From the NCBI RefSeq assembly GCF_024199005.1, contig NZ_JANATA010000008.1:1-64000 (forward strand): a stretch of DNA of 64,000 nucleotides. Direction: 5' to 3'. Below, piece after piece: positions 46,309-55,234 of this stretch (position 1 is its first letter; each line of letters begins with the position of its first letter). The stretch is from Opacimonas viscosa (GTDB lineage: Bacteria; Pseudomonadota; Gammaproteobacteria; Enterobacterales; Alteromonadaceae). The notes below the pieces were generated by a model, which saw only the letters and a list, made by a program, of their open reading frames with translations, searched no databases and was not told the DNA's origin. The translations under genes and the position numbers were made by a program.

Positions 46309-48915
46309 CTAGGGTATCCATTTGGCAGCTACATGGCTGCGTTTTTTTAAATTAGCTATTTCTTGTTTTATCGACCATTGAGAAGATTTGTTCAATGCTA
46401 AATCAGCCCAATTTTTAGTACATAACTCTGATGTGGTCGATGGGTCATTATCTACCGCTAAATGCGTTGAATATGCTTCTATCCCCCCATAATTTTGCAT
46501 AATTAATGCTTGGATACGGCTGTAATGTAACTCATCACTATTTTGTAAAGCTGAAAATATTTGGTTCTCAAGTGTTTGTGCTTTGGCTCGATAAGCGGAT
46601 GCGTTGGGGGTATCGAGGGCAGCGAGATAGGCTAAAATATCGACTTTACGTATATCTTGACCTGACCAAGTTTGATTCGGGTATTCGAGGATCTCGGGTC
46701 GGTTTAAGTAAGGCTGCTCATTGTGTAACATCCAATCCCCGTAATGCATTAATGTTTGTATCAAAAATGCTTGGTAGTCAGGTGCTAGTCCTTCTCGCTC
46801 AAGTAAACGATGACAACGGCCAAGCGCCTGCAGCATCACTGTGTAAAACCAGCGACGTTCTACATCGTCTAAATCTCTTTGTACTAGGTTATCTTCGGGA
46901 CCTAAAGTATGAGAAATAATATAAAATGCATGCCTTAAATAGCTCTCTTTCTGAGTGAGAATAAACATGTCTAGTACCGCATTAACATAGTTTGCAGTAC
47001 CTCTATCGAGTGGATATTGTTCCGTCCGAATGTTTTTGAAGCCTAACTGCTGGCTGTTGCGCCAAGCCAACATCCAGCCCAATAACGTACCATCGCCTTC
47101 ATAAAAATGCGTCACCCACTCATACAAAGAAAACACACTATCTTTAGATTTTTGACATCCCGTCAACAGGTAATGCAACGTTAACCCTTGGGTATAACAA
47201 TGCTGTCCACCCGGTCCACCGCCGCCTGCATGGTCTTCATAGGCATTCGCTTTATGGTGTTTAGAGTATGTCCGGTGTGAAGCTGTAGACGCCGGTAAAT
47301 AGTGGTCTGTATGCCAAAATAAGCCACCACAATATTCAGGTTTATCCAAGCAAGTATGATAAATATCAATGTGGTTGATGTGGGTCGCTAACTCATCCGC
47401 TAAGGCAAAATATTCAGCTTTGCCGGTGGTTAGCCATTGAGTTAAAAAGCCTTGTAGTGGGTCATATTGGTTGTTGTAAAAACTAATAAAGATATCGTCA
47501 CCTTGATATCCTGCGGTTTCATGGTCAGCATATACCTCACCAAAGTGCCGTATTCCGAAAATATCAGCTTGTTCTCGTTTGGCAAAAAAACCTTGAGTCG
47601 GATCTAACCCTTTAGCGAGTAGTTTTTGCCAGCGCGAAGAGACCAGTGCTGGAGCAAATCTATCTAAAACACCCGTCTGTGCAACATACTCAGGTAGCAG
47701 TGTTATGGTAACTGGTTTAAGTACTGGTGCATGGGTTGTTAAAGACTGCTTTTGGGTCCACTTTTCACCCGGTTGTAATTCGTTATAAACACCCAATGCT
47801 GTATCAATCATGCTAAAGCACACTGTGTCGTTTTGGATACGCAAGGCAGAAGGGAAGGTTTCCCAAAAGTGTGTTTGAGTCAAAAACTCACAATGCATTG
47901 CACGACTAATTTTAACCGTTGGGTTACTACGTTTCTCTGCACTAAGCGCATAATTTTCTAACACACACTCAGCTTCGGTGGCGACGTTATTGGTCAAGTC
48001 TAAATGCGTTTTGGCCGTAAAATTATCACCACCACTGCTCAGTTGTCGCAAAGTAAAGTCTGTTGTAGAAAAGAACTCTGCAACGGGGGTTTTACGCACG
48101 GCAATCGCTAATGGTGGATTTTGATTGCCTGAGGAAGCAGGTAAGGTATTTGTGTTACTAGAGCCTGTTTGGTTAGAGATAGTTGTGCAGGAGTAAGTCG
48201 TATCCCATTTTTTGACAATGACACTATGGGCATCACCTAAGTCCCATTGACCATTTGGATGATGTGCGGCATTAGGGTTGTGCAGGGTATGTTCAATAAC
48301 GAGCGTATCACTCGCAAACAAGACCTTAATGCAGATTTGATAATGAATAGGAGCTGGTAGTGCTGGTAAGGAAAAATAGCGTGAAATATTCACAACTGCA
48401 CAATATGGCGCTAAATGCCCCATTTGCTCTTGTACCGTAATCTTGGCAAGTTCTCTGCTTTCTTGAGCTTGATGAATAGGCAAAGCATTCATTTCAGTCC
48501 CAAGAGTCTCGACATTTAAAGCAAACTCAACACTTCCCAGTGCTGTGCTTATAGACCACGGTGAAATCATAATCCTTTGCGTATTGCTGTTGATTTGAAA
48601 CGTATCTTGAGCCACTTGGGTCAGCATCTTGGTATGATTAGAGCGCTCTAACTGTTCACTTAAATGAATAGTGTGAGTGGCGTCTGGTGCACAATCGATT
48701 TCAGCGCCTACCAGTAACCATTTAATTGAGTTATCAGACCAAAATGCACTCGGTTTCGTCCATGTATTGTAGGTCATACCTTGTGTATCAACCAATGCAT
48801 ACTGAGATTGCGTAAACATCACTCCTTTGGGGCATGGGATCCCTTGTTGGATATGGTGTTTTACGCTAGTAGAATTAGTATTTTTTATTGAGAATACATC
48901 CTGTATTACCCGCAT
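46309..48915 (-). CDS. Large RIFT-barrel/alpha-toroid protein, exo-rhamnogalacturonan-lyase-like
   Basis: A protein of 868 residues without a signal peptide. The N-terminal 300 residues contain GIPCPKGVMFTQSQYALVDTQGM and SAFWSDNSIKWLLVGAEI, like the N-terminal RIFT barrel of PcRGLX/YetA-type exo-polysaccharide lyases. The middle (about 430-760) is helix-rich with Trp/Tyr/His motifs (YADHETAGYQGDDIFISF, HHKANAYEDHAGGGGPGGQHCYTQG), as in alpha/alpha-barrel lyases. It may cleave or edit the polymer, or be a cytoplasmic carbohydrate-binding member of the locus. It starts 9 bp after the FemAB/GNAT gene. Confidence 0.62.
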   Translation of the reverse strand: MRVIQDVFSIKNTNSTSVKHHIQQGIPCPKGVMFTQSQYALVDTQGMTYNTWTKPSAFWSDNSIKWLLVGAEIDCAPDATHTIHLSEQLERSNHTKMLTQVAQDTFQINSNTQRIMISPWSISTALGSVEFALNVETLGTEMNALPIHQAQESRELAKITVQEQMGHLAPYCAVVNISRYFSLPALPAPIHYQICIKVLFASDTLVIEHTLHNPNAAHHPNGQWDLGDAHSVIVKKWDTTYSCTTISNQTGSSNTNTLPASSGNQNPPLAIAVRKTPVAEFFSTTDFTLRQLSSGGDNFTAKTHLDLTNNVATEAECVLENYALSAEKRSNPTVKISRAMHCEFLTQTHFWETFPSALRIQNDTVCFSMIDTALGVYNELQPGEKWTQKQSLTTHAPVLKPVTITLLPEYVAQTGVLDRFAPALVSSRWQKLLAKGLDPTQGFFAKREQADIFGIRHFGEVYADHETAGYQGDDIFISFYNNQYDPLQGFLTQWLTTGKAEYFALADELATHINHIDIYHTCLDKPEYCGGLFWHTDHYLPASTASHRTYSKHHKANAYEDHAGGGGPGGQHCYTQGLTLHYLLTGCQKSKDSVFSLYEWVTHFYEGDGTLLGWMLAWRNSQQLGFKNIRTEQYPLDRGTANYVNAVLDMFILTQKESYLRHAFYIISHTLGPEDNLVQRDLDDVERRWFYTVMLQALGRCHRLLEREGLAPDYQAFLIQTLMHYGDWMLHNEQPYLNRPEILEYPNQTWSGQDIRKVDILAYLAALDTPNASAYRAKAQTLENQIFSALQNSDELHYSRIQALIMQNYGGIEAYSTHLAVDNDPSTTSELCTKNWADLALNKSSQWSIKQEIANLKKRSHVAAKWIP

Positions 48916-48924
48916 TTGTCTTCC

Positions 48925-50043
48925 CTAGTCAATCAATGTTTTTACTTTGTGGATCGTTTTAAATAGTTGTGTTTTTAAGTGTTTATGACTCAGTACAGTA
49001 TGGTGTAGCGCATAAGATTCATCACTCAAAGACGCTTTGTAACTAGCATCCCCACTCATGAAATCATACGTCGTTTTACCGCGTTTGGCATAATATTGCA
49101 TAGCTAACACATGGATGACTAAACCGACTTTATATTTATTATTCGTGTCAGAGTAATTAATACCAGACAAATAAAAATATACAGAATCAGTACTTAAAAA
49201 GTTATAAAGATAGCCTAATACTTGTGTCCCAGCGGTAAACGCGAGTATTTCAATTTGTTCAGCAGGTGCGTTACGAATATAGGCTGTGTGAAAATCAACA
49301 AATGCAGGATTGGCAAAGCCACTCCCATACTGAGAATCTTGCCATCGTGCTTGGTGATATACCCCAACTTCAGGTAAGGCCGTAAGGGCGTGCTTGCCTT
49401 GGTAACTATGACAACTAATATCGCCATAAGTCTCACTGATGTAACGCAAAGCACGCTTGATTTGTGACCGTTTGTTACTAGAAAACTGGGTCAGTAAATG
49501 GGTTAAATCAGAATCAGCAATACACAACGATTTTCGATAACCCAAGCTACTTTCAACATCGGCAATATCACTGCTTGCAGTTTGCCAATGTGGTAAATCA
49601 TAAGCGCTGCTACGGATGGTAAATTGGTCCACCTGTAAGGTATTAAAACAGTATTCCGGAAGCGCTTTACGACACTGTTCTGCGTATTCAGGAAGTGCCA
49701 GTAAATCGTTAAATTCAATCCAAGGCTGGTCAAATTTATCTTGTCCTGTTTGCAGGACAAACGCTTGCGTAAACCGCAACCCCATTAGGTCTTCTTGTTT
49801 ACAGACCAGCACCGTCATACCTACGAGATGTATGTCGGCATAGAAATAACATACAACAGGGATGACTGCGGTGTGTTTTTCTTGAATGTCGCAGTGCATG
49901 ATTTGCTGTAACCATGTTTTAATCCAAGGCCATTCTAAAAACGGCGCTAGATGAGTTTGTGATAAACAAAGTATTTGCCACTGCTGTTGTATATCTGCGA
50001 TGGTGTCCTTCGTCAGCAAATCATGTTCAATACGCACAGACAT
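48925..50043 (-). CDS. GNAT/FemAB-like acyltransferase (CelD/BcsL-type)
   Basis: A protein of 372 residues. The FLEWPWIKTWLQQI start and the C-terminal GYLYNFLSTDSVYFYLSGINYSDTNNKYKVGLVIHVLAMQYYAKRGKTTYDFMSGDASYKASL are the Acetyltransf_6 (CelD/BcsL, FemAB-like) pattern. These enzymes add acyl or amino-acyl groups to sugars of exopolysaccharides. It is the second FemAB/GNAT member in the run. It is 2 bp from the prsT stop. Confidence 0.87.
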   Translation of the reverse strand: MSVRIEHDLLTKDTIADIQQQWQILCLSQTHLAPFLEWPWIKTWLQQIMHCDIQEKHTAVIPVVCYFYADIHLVGMTVLVCKQEDLMGLRFTQAFVLQTGQDKFDQPWIEFNDLLALPEYAEQCRKALPEYCFNTLQVDQFTIRSSAYDLPHWQTASSDIADVESSLGYRKSLCIADSDLTHLLTQFSSNKRSQIKRALRYISETYGDISCHSYQGKHALTALPEVGVYHQARWQDSQYGSGFANPAFVDFHTAYIRNAPAEQIEILAFTAGTQVLGYLYNFLSTDSVYFYLSGINYSDTNNKYKVGLVIHVLAMQYYAKRGKTTYDFMSGDASYKASLSDESYALHHTVLSHKHLKTQLFKTIHKVKTLID

Positions 50044-50045
50044 AT

Positions 50046-52832
50046 TTAGCCTTCAGCTGCTATTTTAAGCTCAGTAAACCGTTGTACGAGTTCATTGTCT
50101 TGCACCGTTATGCCTTTTAACACCTGCTGAGCAAGATTTTTTTGGTTATTAGCCAGGAGAGACTCTGCATAATTTAAGACAACGGGGACATTGAACTTGT
50201 TTTGTGTGTAAGCGATTTGTAAGAACGAAACCGCACTGGCGGTATCCCCTTGACGGAGTTTTATCATCCCATAAGTATCGAGTACTGAAACATTGTCAGG
50301 GGCAATATCTAAAGCCTGTTGCCCATATGTTTCCGCTGAATCCCATTGTTCTTGAAGATATAAACTATACGCTAAATTGTTTAACACAAATAAGTTATTG
50401 GGTAGTTCGGTATTGGCTTCTCTAAGTATTGCCTCGGCTTTCGCCGCATCGACTTTCAGATAGTATGAACCTAGCATCAACTTGCCTTTAATATCCATCG
50501 GTTGCTGAGCTAAGTGAGCGTTTAAAAAGCTGGTGGCTTCTTCGAAGTCTTTTTGGCGAAAATAGGTATTTGCAATAAGATGAGCAAGGTCCGCATCATT
50601 TTGTATTTGATAAGCTTTATGCAAACTCACCAGGGCCGCATCATATTCCTCCAGTCCAAAGTACGCTTTACCCGCCAAGGCCTGAACTTTTGCATCATCT
50701 AAGATCGTTTGTGGTAACAATGCTAGTACATTTTTAGCTTGAATATGCCGGTTTAATTGCAGCAGGATATTCGCTTGCATTACGCGAAAAGCATGTAAAC
50801 GGGGATGCTTATTGATGGCACGCTCCACCAGCTCCAAACTATTCAGCCAATCTTGACTCAGTTCTAAAATGCCCAATTCCGCAACAAAAGGTTCTACTGC
50901 CATGGGTTCATTTTGTCGCCATTTTTCATAGATGCGTCGAGCGGCAAGGAAATCTTTTTTAGCAATTTTGGCTGTCGCTGCTAAGGAAAAATACAAGCGA
51001 GGCGTTGATGGACCAGTAACGTAATTGTTTAAAATGTCATCGAGCGACTCAAAGTCCTCTAGTGTGTACAGTGCCGTTGCATACATTAACCGATATTCGA
51101 TGATAGATGGATTTTTTTCAAATGCCGATGCAAACATAGGAAGGTACCTGTCTATGGTTTTATCAGCAATGGTCGCGTTTAGTAAGGGGCGTAAACCACG
51201 AACGTTATATGGATTAATATCCACCAAACGCTGTGCATAATCAGTCGCTTTGGCAAACTCATAAGCCGTGTAATAATAATCAGCCAAGAACTCTAAAGCG
51301 GTTACATTGTTTGGATTCTCATTCAATAATGCAGAAAAATTAGCCAATGTTTGTGGGTGTTGGTCAAGTGCTAGATGCGACAGACCCTGCATCGTTAAAC
51401 TAAATTCGATATCATTACTTTGTAGGCTTTTCGCCAAAGATAACGCGTCTACGAATTTTTGATTTTTGTAATAGGCAAGGACTAGTAATCGTTGGTTTTG
51501 GATTTGCTCTGGACGAGATAAATTGTCTTGAGCAATACTTTTTTCTAATGCTTCAATCAACGTTGGTTCATTTAACGCTAATGCTAGTAACTGTCTTTTT
51601 TCAGCAACATCTTGAACCGAGTTTTCTGGTATTTTACGCAACAGTTTTTGGGCTTTTTCATATTGACCAGCGTTAATCAAATGGTAGGTGGAAGCCGTGA
51701 TAATACTTGGGTTGATATCATCTAATGTCGTCGCTGATAACAATGCTTCACCTGATTCAGCGTAGCCTAATTTTGTGGCTACTAACAAGCGAGCATAGCC
51801 TATGGGATGATCGACAGGGTACTCTAGACGGATCCCATCCAAGTGACGCTTTGCTTGTTCATATTGTTCTAATTGGATCGCACTAAATGCAGCCAGAGAG
51901 AAACTTGCAATGTTATATAAACCAAACTCTATCGCTTTTTCAGAATGAATTTTTGCGTTAGTAAAATCTTTTTCTGAATATGCAATAGCGGCTTTCATTT
52001 GGTGTAAATACCCATTATTGGGTATATCAGTAATGAGCTCATCGGTCAGTGTTTTGGCTTTTTCGAACTGTTGATTTTGTACTAAAGCACCGGTATAGAA
52101 TAATTTAAAACGATTATTTTCTGGAGCAAACTCTAATAAAGAACCCAAAGTACTGACCGTTTTATCAAGTTCACCGAGCGTTGTATAAAGTTGTCCTTTG
52201 AGCAAAATCGCTTCTACAAAATCTGGTTTTTGACGAATGATGTCATCCAATACCGCTATAATATTTTGGGTGCCGGATTGGTTCTGTTCTATTGTTTCAC
52301 TAGACTCTACATTTCTGTAGGCTTCGCCTAATTGGGTATAGATATTATCAGTGGTCAGTTCGTTTGCGAGTGTCAGTTGAGCTTGGGCGCTTTGGGTATC
52401 ATTTAAACTGTAATATGCAATACCCGCATACACGTAAACACTGGTCAAAGCTAATGTATCTAACTTTGCGGCATGCTCTGCAGCTATGGTTTTTGCAGTC
52501 TCAATGACATCGGTATATTCTGCGGAGAGATATTGAGCACTAAGCAGTTCTATTGCTGTGGTTTCAACCTGATAACCTTGGCGAAAGAGGCGCTCGAGTT
52601 CTTTGGTTTGGCTAACATAATCACCGGTATTTTTATACTGTTGGGCAAGAAGATAACGCAGTTCCGATGATGTTGGATCCTCTACGATGCCATTTTTTAA
52701 TAAGACAATCGACGTGCGCGCGTCCTGCAGACCTGCTTGATTCACTTGTTGAATGATTTCATCAGTACTTAATGAACGACTACATCCGGTAATGCTAACT
52801 AAAATAGCCAGTGCGATGGTGGTTTTTTTCAT
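50046..52832 (-). CDS. prsT: XrtA/PEP-CTERM system TPR-repeat lipoprotein PrsT
   Basis: A protein of 928 residues with a lipoprotein signal (SITGC, Cys17). The rest is tandem tetratricopeptide repeats, about 20, for example AEAILREANTELPNNLFVLNNLAYSLYLQEQWDSAETYGQQALDIAP. It is the hallmark TPR protein of exosortase A loci, probably a periplasmic or outer-membrane scaffold for export and attachment. A strong site AAAGGAG precedes the ATG. Only about 70 bp separate it from the terminator of the PEP-CTERM gene upstream. TATAAT lies right after that terminator's T-run, but without a clear -35. Confidence 0.94.
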   Translation of the reverse strand: MKKTTIALAILVSITGCSRSLSTDEIIQQVNQAGLQDARTSIVLLKNGIVEDPTSSELRYLLAQQYKNTGDYVSQTKELERLFRQGYQVETTAIELLSAQYLSAEYTDVIETAKTIAAEHAAKLDTLALTSVYVYAGIAYYSLNDTQSAQAQLTLANELTTDNIYTQLGEAYRNVESSETIEQNQSGTQNIIAVLDDIIRQKPDFVEAILLKGQLYTTLGELDKTVSTLGSLLEFAPENNRFKLFYTGALVQNQQFEKAKTLTDELITDIPNNGYLHQMKAAIAYSEKDFTNAKIHSEKAIEFGLYNIASFSLAAFSAIQLEQYEQAKRHLDGIRLEYPVDHPIGYARLLVATKLGYAESGEALLSATTLDDINPSIITASTYHLINAGQYEKAQKLLRKIPENSVQDVAEKRQLLALALNEPTLIEALEKSIAQDNLSRPEQIQNQRLLVLAYYKNQKFVDALSLAKSLQSNDIEFSLTMQGLSHLALDQHPQTLANFSALLNENPNNVTALEFLADYYYTAYEFAKATDYAQRLVDINPYNVRGLRPLLNATIADKTIDRYLPMFASAFEKNPSIIEYRLMYATALYTLEDFESLDDILNNYVTGPSTPRLYFSLAATAKIAKKDFLAARRIYEKWRQNEPMAVEPFVAELGILELSQDWLNSLELVERAINKHPRLHAFRVMQANILLQLNRHIQAKNVLALLPQTILDDAKVQALAGKAYFGLEEYDAALVSLHKAYQIQNDADLAHLIANTYFRQKDFEEATSFLNAHLAQQPMDIKGKLMLGSYYLKVDAAKAEAILREANTELPNNLFVLNNLAYSLYLQEQWDSAETYGQQALDIAPDNVSVLDTYGMIKLRQGDTASAVSFLQIAYTQNKFNVPVVLNYAESLLANNQKNLAQQVLKGITVQDNELVQRFTELKIAAEG

Positions 52833-52896
52833 AAAATATCTACTCCTTTAGATATGTTTTTGTCGGCATCTTTGTCCTAATCATTAAATTATAGAC

Positions 52897-52924
52897 AAAA
52901 AAAAGCCTGCCGTAGCAGACTTTT
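52897..52924 (-). terminator. Rho-independent terminator, UACG tetraloop, copy 1
   Basis: On the minus strand AAGTCTGC-TACG-GCAGGCTT is followed by a run of T. The loop is the stable UNCG type. It lies just after the first PEP-CTERM gene. Confidence 0.85.
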
Positions 52925-52963
52925 AATATTAATTACATTGAGGTCACAATAAGCGGTTAAATA

Positions 52964-53869
52964 TTACTTTTTCGCTTTTCTTCTCAAACCAGCAAGTGCT
53001 AGTAGACCGGCACCAAAGATAGCGATGCTTGAAGGCTCAGGTACGTTTACAACGAAAGTTCCATCTAGCGTAGTTTGACGTACCGCATTCGTGCCGATTG
53101 CTAATAATTGGTCAGTAGTAGGAGTAGGTGGATTTACATTAGTATCTAGAGTGATAGTTGGTTTGCCACCGTTAGATACTAAATCCTCTACATCAACAAA
53201 GTTACCATTGGTGTCTTGTGTGAATAAGAAGTTATCAGCAGCTTGGTCAATTTCAAACGTAATTTCTAAGTTAGCACCAACAAAAGACGAGCCAACGATA
53301 TCACCGGCAAGAGCGACGAAGTTATTTGCTGAGTTTAAAACGTCAACAAAATTTACAGTAAAATCACCACCTGTGTACTGTGGGCCACTTGCAGTGATAA
53401 TCCCATCGAAAAAGTAATCTACTGTAAGTAACCAAGAGTTATTGAAGCCTTCACCATTCACTGAAGCGATGGGGCTTAAGTTATCGATATCTAATTGACC
53501 AGGTAGAGGCATTGCTAAGCTCACTGTGGTTGAGCCGTCTAAAGCTAAACCAGAGGTTGGGATACCTAGCGCAAGGAAGTCTGCGGTTTTGTTAGTATCG
53601 TAGAAAGTAGTACCAACACCAATAGGACCAGAAGAAATATCATAAACAGATGTGGCAAGTAATTGGCTGAAGCCAAACTCTGTGAAAATATCAGTTTTGG
53701 TATCTGCATCAGCAGCAGCGCCTGTAACAGTTGCGCCGCTTGGTAGGATGAACGTGTCATCGTAGGTGTTTGTGCCTAAATCGATATACATGTCAGTTGC
53801 TGTAGCGAAAGAAGAAGCTGCGATAGTGGTAGCAGCGAAGATAGATAGAGCGAGTTTATTCGTTTTCAT
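52964..53869 (-). CDS. PEP-CTERM sorting domain protein, copy 1
   Basis: A protein of 301 residues from ATG 53869; an upstream in-frame start (53941) is rejected because it would put the sigma-54 promoter inside the gene. A signal peptide (MKTNKLALSIFAATTIAASS) precedes a secreted mature part rich in Asp, Thr and Gly with predicted beta structure and no Cys. The C-terminus is a textbook tag: VPEPSSIAIFGAGLLALAG then RRKAKK (PEP motif, helix, basic end). Exosortase A is expected to cut it. The role of the mature part is unknown; relatives in other bacteria hold flocs or polymers together. The protein is identical to copy 2. Confidence 0.93.
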   Translation of the reverse strand: MKTNKLALSIFAATTIAASSFATATDMYIDLGTNTYDDTFILPSGATVTGAAADADTKTDIFTEFGFSQLLATSVYDISSGPIGVGTTFYDTNKTADFLALGIPTSGLALDGSTTVSLAMPLPGQLDIDNLSPIASVNGEGFNNSWLLTVDYFFDGIITASGPQYTGGDFTVNFVDVLNSANNFVALAGDIVGSSFVGANLEITFEIDQAADNFLFTQDTNGNFVDVEDLVSNGGKPTITLDTNVNPPTPTTDQLLAIGTNAVRQTTLDGTFVVNVPEPSSIAIFGAGLLALAGLRRKAKK

Positions 53870-53911
53870 ACTAAGTAATCCGTGTGTTGTTAGTAAAGTC
53901 ACAATAGGTAT

Positions 53912-53927
53912 TGCATCTGTTGTGCCA
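53912..53927 (-). promoter_or_regulatory. Sigma-54 promoter of PEP-CTERM gene copy 1
   Basis: On the minus strand TGGCAC-N5-ATGCA, with GG and GC 12 bp apart as required, 43 bp before the ATG. It matches the consensus TGGCAC-N5-TTGCA except one base. PEP-CTERM genes elsewhere are known to depend on RpoN with the PrsK/PrsR pair, which is not in this window. Confidence 0.7.
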
Positions 53928-54025
53928 GTTTTGTAAAACATTGATATATATGGTTTTTCTGTTAATTGGGGCGGAGTGGTATATAGGGAGTGTAAAAAAA
54001 TTGGACACTAATTTATTTAGCAAAC

Positions 54026-54053
54026 AAAAAAAAGCCTGCCGTAGCAGACTTTT
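54026..54053 (-). terminator. Rho-independent terminator, UACG tetraloop, copy 2
   Basis: Same hairpin and T-run as copy 1, after the second PEP-CTERM gene. It should keep the two copies as separate transcripts. Confidence 0.85.
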
Positions 54054-54092
54054 AATATTAATTACATTGAGGTCACAATAAGCGGTTAAATA

Positions 54093-54998
54093 TTACTTTT
54101 TCGCTTTTCTTCTCAAACCAGCAAGTGCTAGTAGACCGGCACCAAAGATAGCGATGCTTGAAGGCTCAGGTACGTTTACAACGAAAGTTCCATCTAGCGT
54201 AGTTTGACGTACCGCATTCGTGCCGATTGCTAATAATTGGTCAGTAGTAGGAGTAGGTGGATTTACATTAGTATCTAGAGTGATAGTTGGTTTGCCACCG
54301 TTAGATACTAAATCCTCTACATCAACAAAGTTACCATTGGTGTCTTGTGTGAATAAGAAGTTATCAGCAGCTTGGTCAATTTCAAACGTAATTTCTAAGT
54401 TAGCACCAACAAAAGACGAGCCAACGATATCACCGGCAAGAGCGACGAAGTTATTTGCTGAGTTTAAAACGTCAACAAAATTTACAGTAAAATCACCACC
54501 TGTGTACTGTGGGCCACTTGCAGTGATAATCCCATCGAAAAAGTAATCTACTGTAAGTAACCAAGAGTTATTGAAGCCTTCACCATTCACTGAAGCGATG
54601 GGGCTTAAGTTATCGATATCTAATTGACCAGGTAGAGGCATTGCTAAGCTCACTGTGGTTGAGCCGTCTAAAGCTAAACCAGAGGTTGGGATACCTAGCG
54701 CAAGGAAGTCTGCGGTTTTGTTAGTATCGTAGAAAGTAGTACCAACACCAATAGGACCAGAAGAAATATCATAAACAGATGTGGCAAGTAATTGGCTGAA
54801 GCCAAACTCTGTGAAAATATCAGTTTTGGTATCTGCATCAGCAGCAGCGCCTGTAACAGTTGCGCCGCTTGGTAGGATGAACGTGTCATCGTAGGTGTTT
54901 GTGCCTAAATCGATATACATGTCAGTTGCTGTAGCGAAAGAAGAAGCTGCGATAGTGGTAGCAGCGAAGATAGATAGAGCGAGTTTATTCGTTTTCAT
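54093..54998 (-). CDS. PEP-CTERM sorting domain protein, copy 2
   Basis: A protein of 301 residues from ATG 54998, identical in sequence to copy 1, with the same signal peptide and the same PEP-CTERM tail (VPEPSS). A frame open upstream to 55154 adds 52 residues that would be translated from promoter DNA and is rejected. With two strong copies under the same promoter type, gene dosage is the simplest reason for keeping both, though the promoter differences may matter. Confidence 0.93.
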   Translation of the reverse strand: MKTNKLALSIFAATTIAASSFATATDMYIDLGTNTYDDTFILPSGATVTGAAADADTKTDIFTEFGFSQLLATSVYDISSGPIGVGTTFYDTNKTADFLALGIPTSGLALDGSTTVSLAMPLPGQLDIDNLSPIASVNGEGFNNSWLLTVDYFFDGIITASGPQYTGGDFTVNFVDVLNSANNFVALAGDIVGSSFVGANLEITFEIDQAADNFLFTQDTNGNFVDVEDLVSNGGKPTITLDTNVNPPTPTTDQLLAIGTNAVRQTTLDGTFVVNVPEPSSIAIFGAGLLALAGLRRKAKK

Positions 54999-55040
54999 AC
55001 TAAGTAATCCGTGTGTTGTTAGTAAAGTCACAATAGGTGT

Positions 55041-55056
55041 TGCATCTGTTGTGCCA
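55041..55056 (-). promoter_or_regulatory. Sigma-54 promoter of PEP-CTERM gene copy 2
   Basis: The same TGGCAC-N5-ATGCA element as copy 1. It is unchanged although neighbouring bases differ between the copies, which supports function. Confidence 0.7.
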
Positions 55057-55184
55057 TTTTTGTAAAGTATTGATATATATGGTTTTTCTGTTAATTGGGG
55101 CGGAGTGCTATATGGGGAGTGTAAAAAAATTGGACAATGAAAATGTTCAGTCACTAGGATGTGGAAATATCAGCGGAAGCGATA

Positions 55185-55210
55185 CAAAAAAGCCTGCCGT
55201 AGCAGACTTT
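55185..55210 (-). terminator. Third copy of the UACG terminator, after the ThiF gene
   Basis: AAGTCTGC-TACG-GCAGGCTT followed by a T-run, 24 bp after the ThiF-like stop. It is the same terminator as after both PEP-CTERM genes, but without a gene copy. Confidence 0.82.
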
Positions 55211-55234
55211 ATTTGCGTTCAGGTCATTGTGTTG

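Larger units (their letters stand above)
52895..54007. repeat. Direct duplication, copy 1 (terminator, PEP-CTERM gene, promoter)
   Basis: A 1113-bp unit repeated in direct orientation at 54024-55136, offset 1129 bp. I see no difference within the coding and terminator parts but six substitutions in the upstream 138 bp. The copies are separated by 16 bp. Confidence 0.95.
54024..55136. repeat. Direct duplication, copy 2
   Basis: The second copy of the 1113-bp unit. It is followed by unrelated sequence and then a third copy of the terminator only (55190-55209). Confidence 0.95.

Noticed and set aside
53870-53941. A longer N-terminus for PEP-CTERM copy 1 (start at 53941)
   Set aside because: It would read through the sigma-54 promoter, and the signal peptide begins cleanly at 53869.
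54999-55154. A longer N-terminus for PEP-CTERM copy 2 (start at 55154)
   Set aside because: Same reason as for copy 1; it also differs from copy 1 only because promoter DNA is translated.
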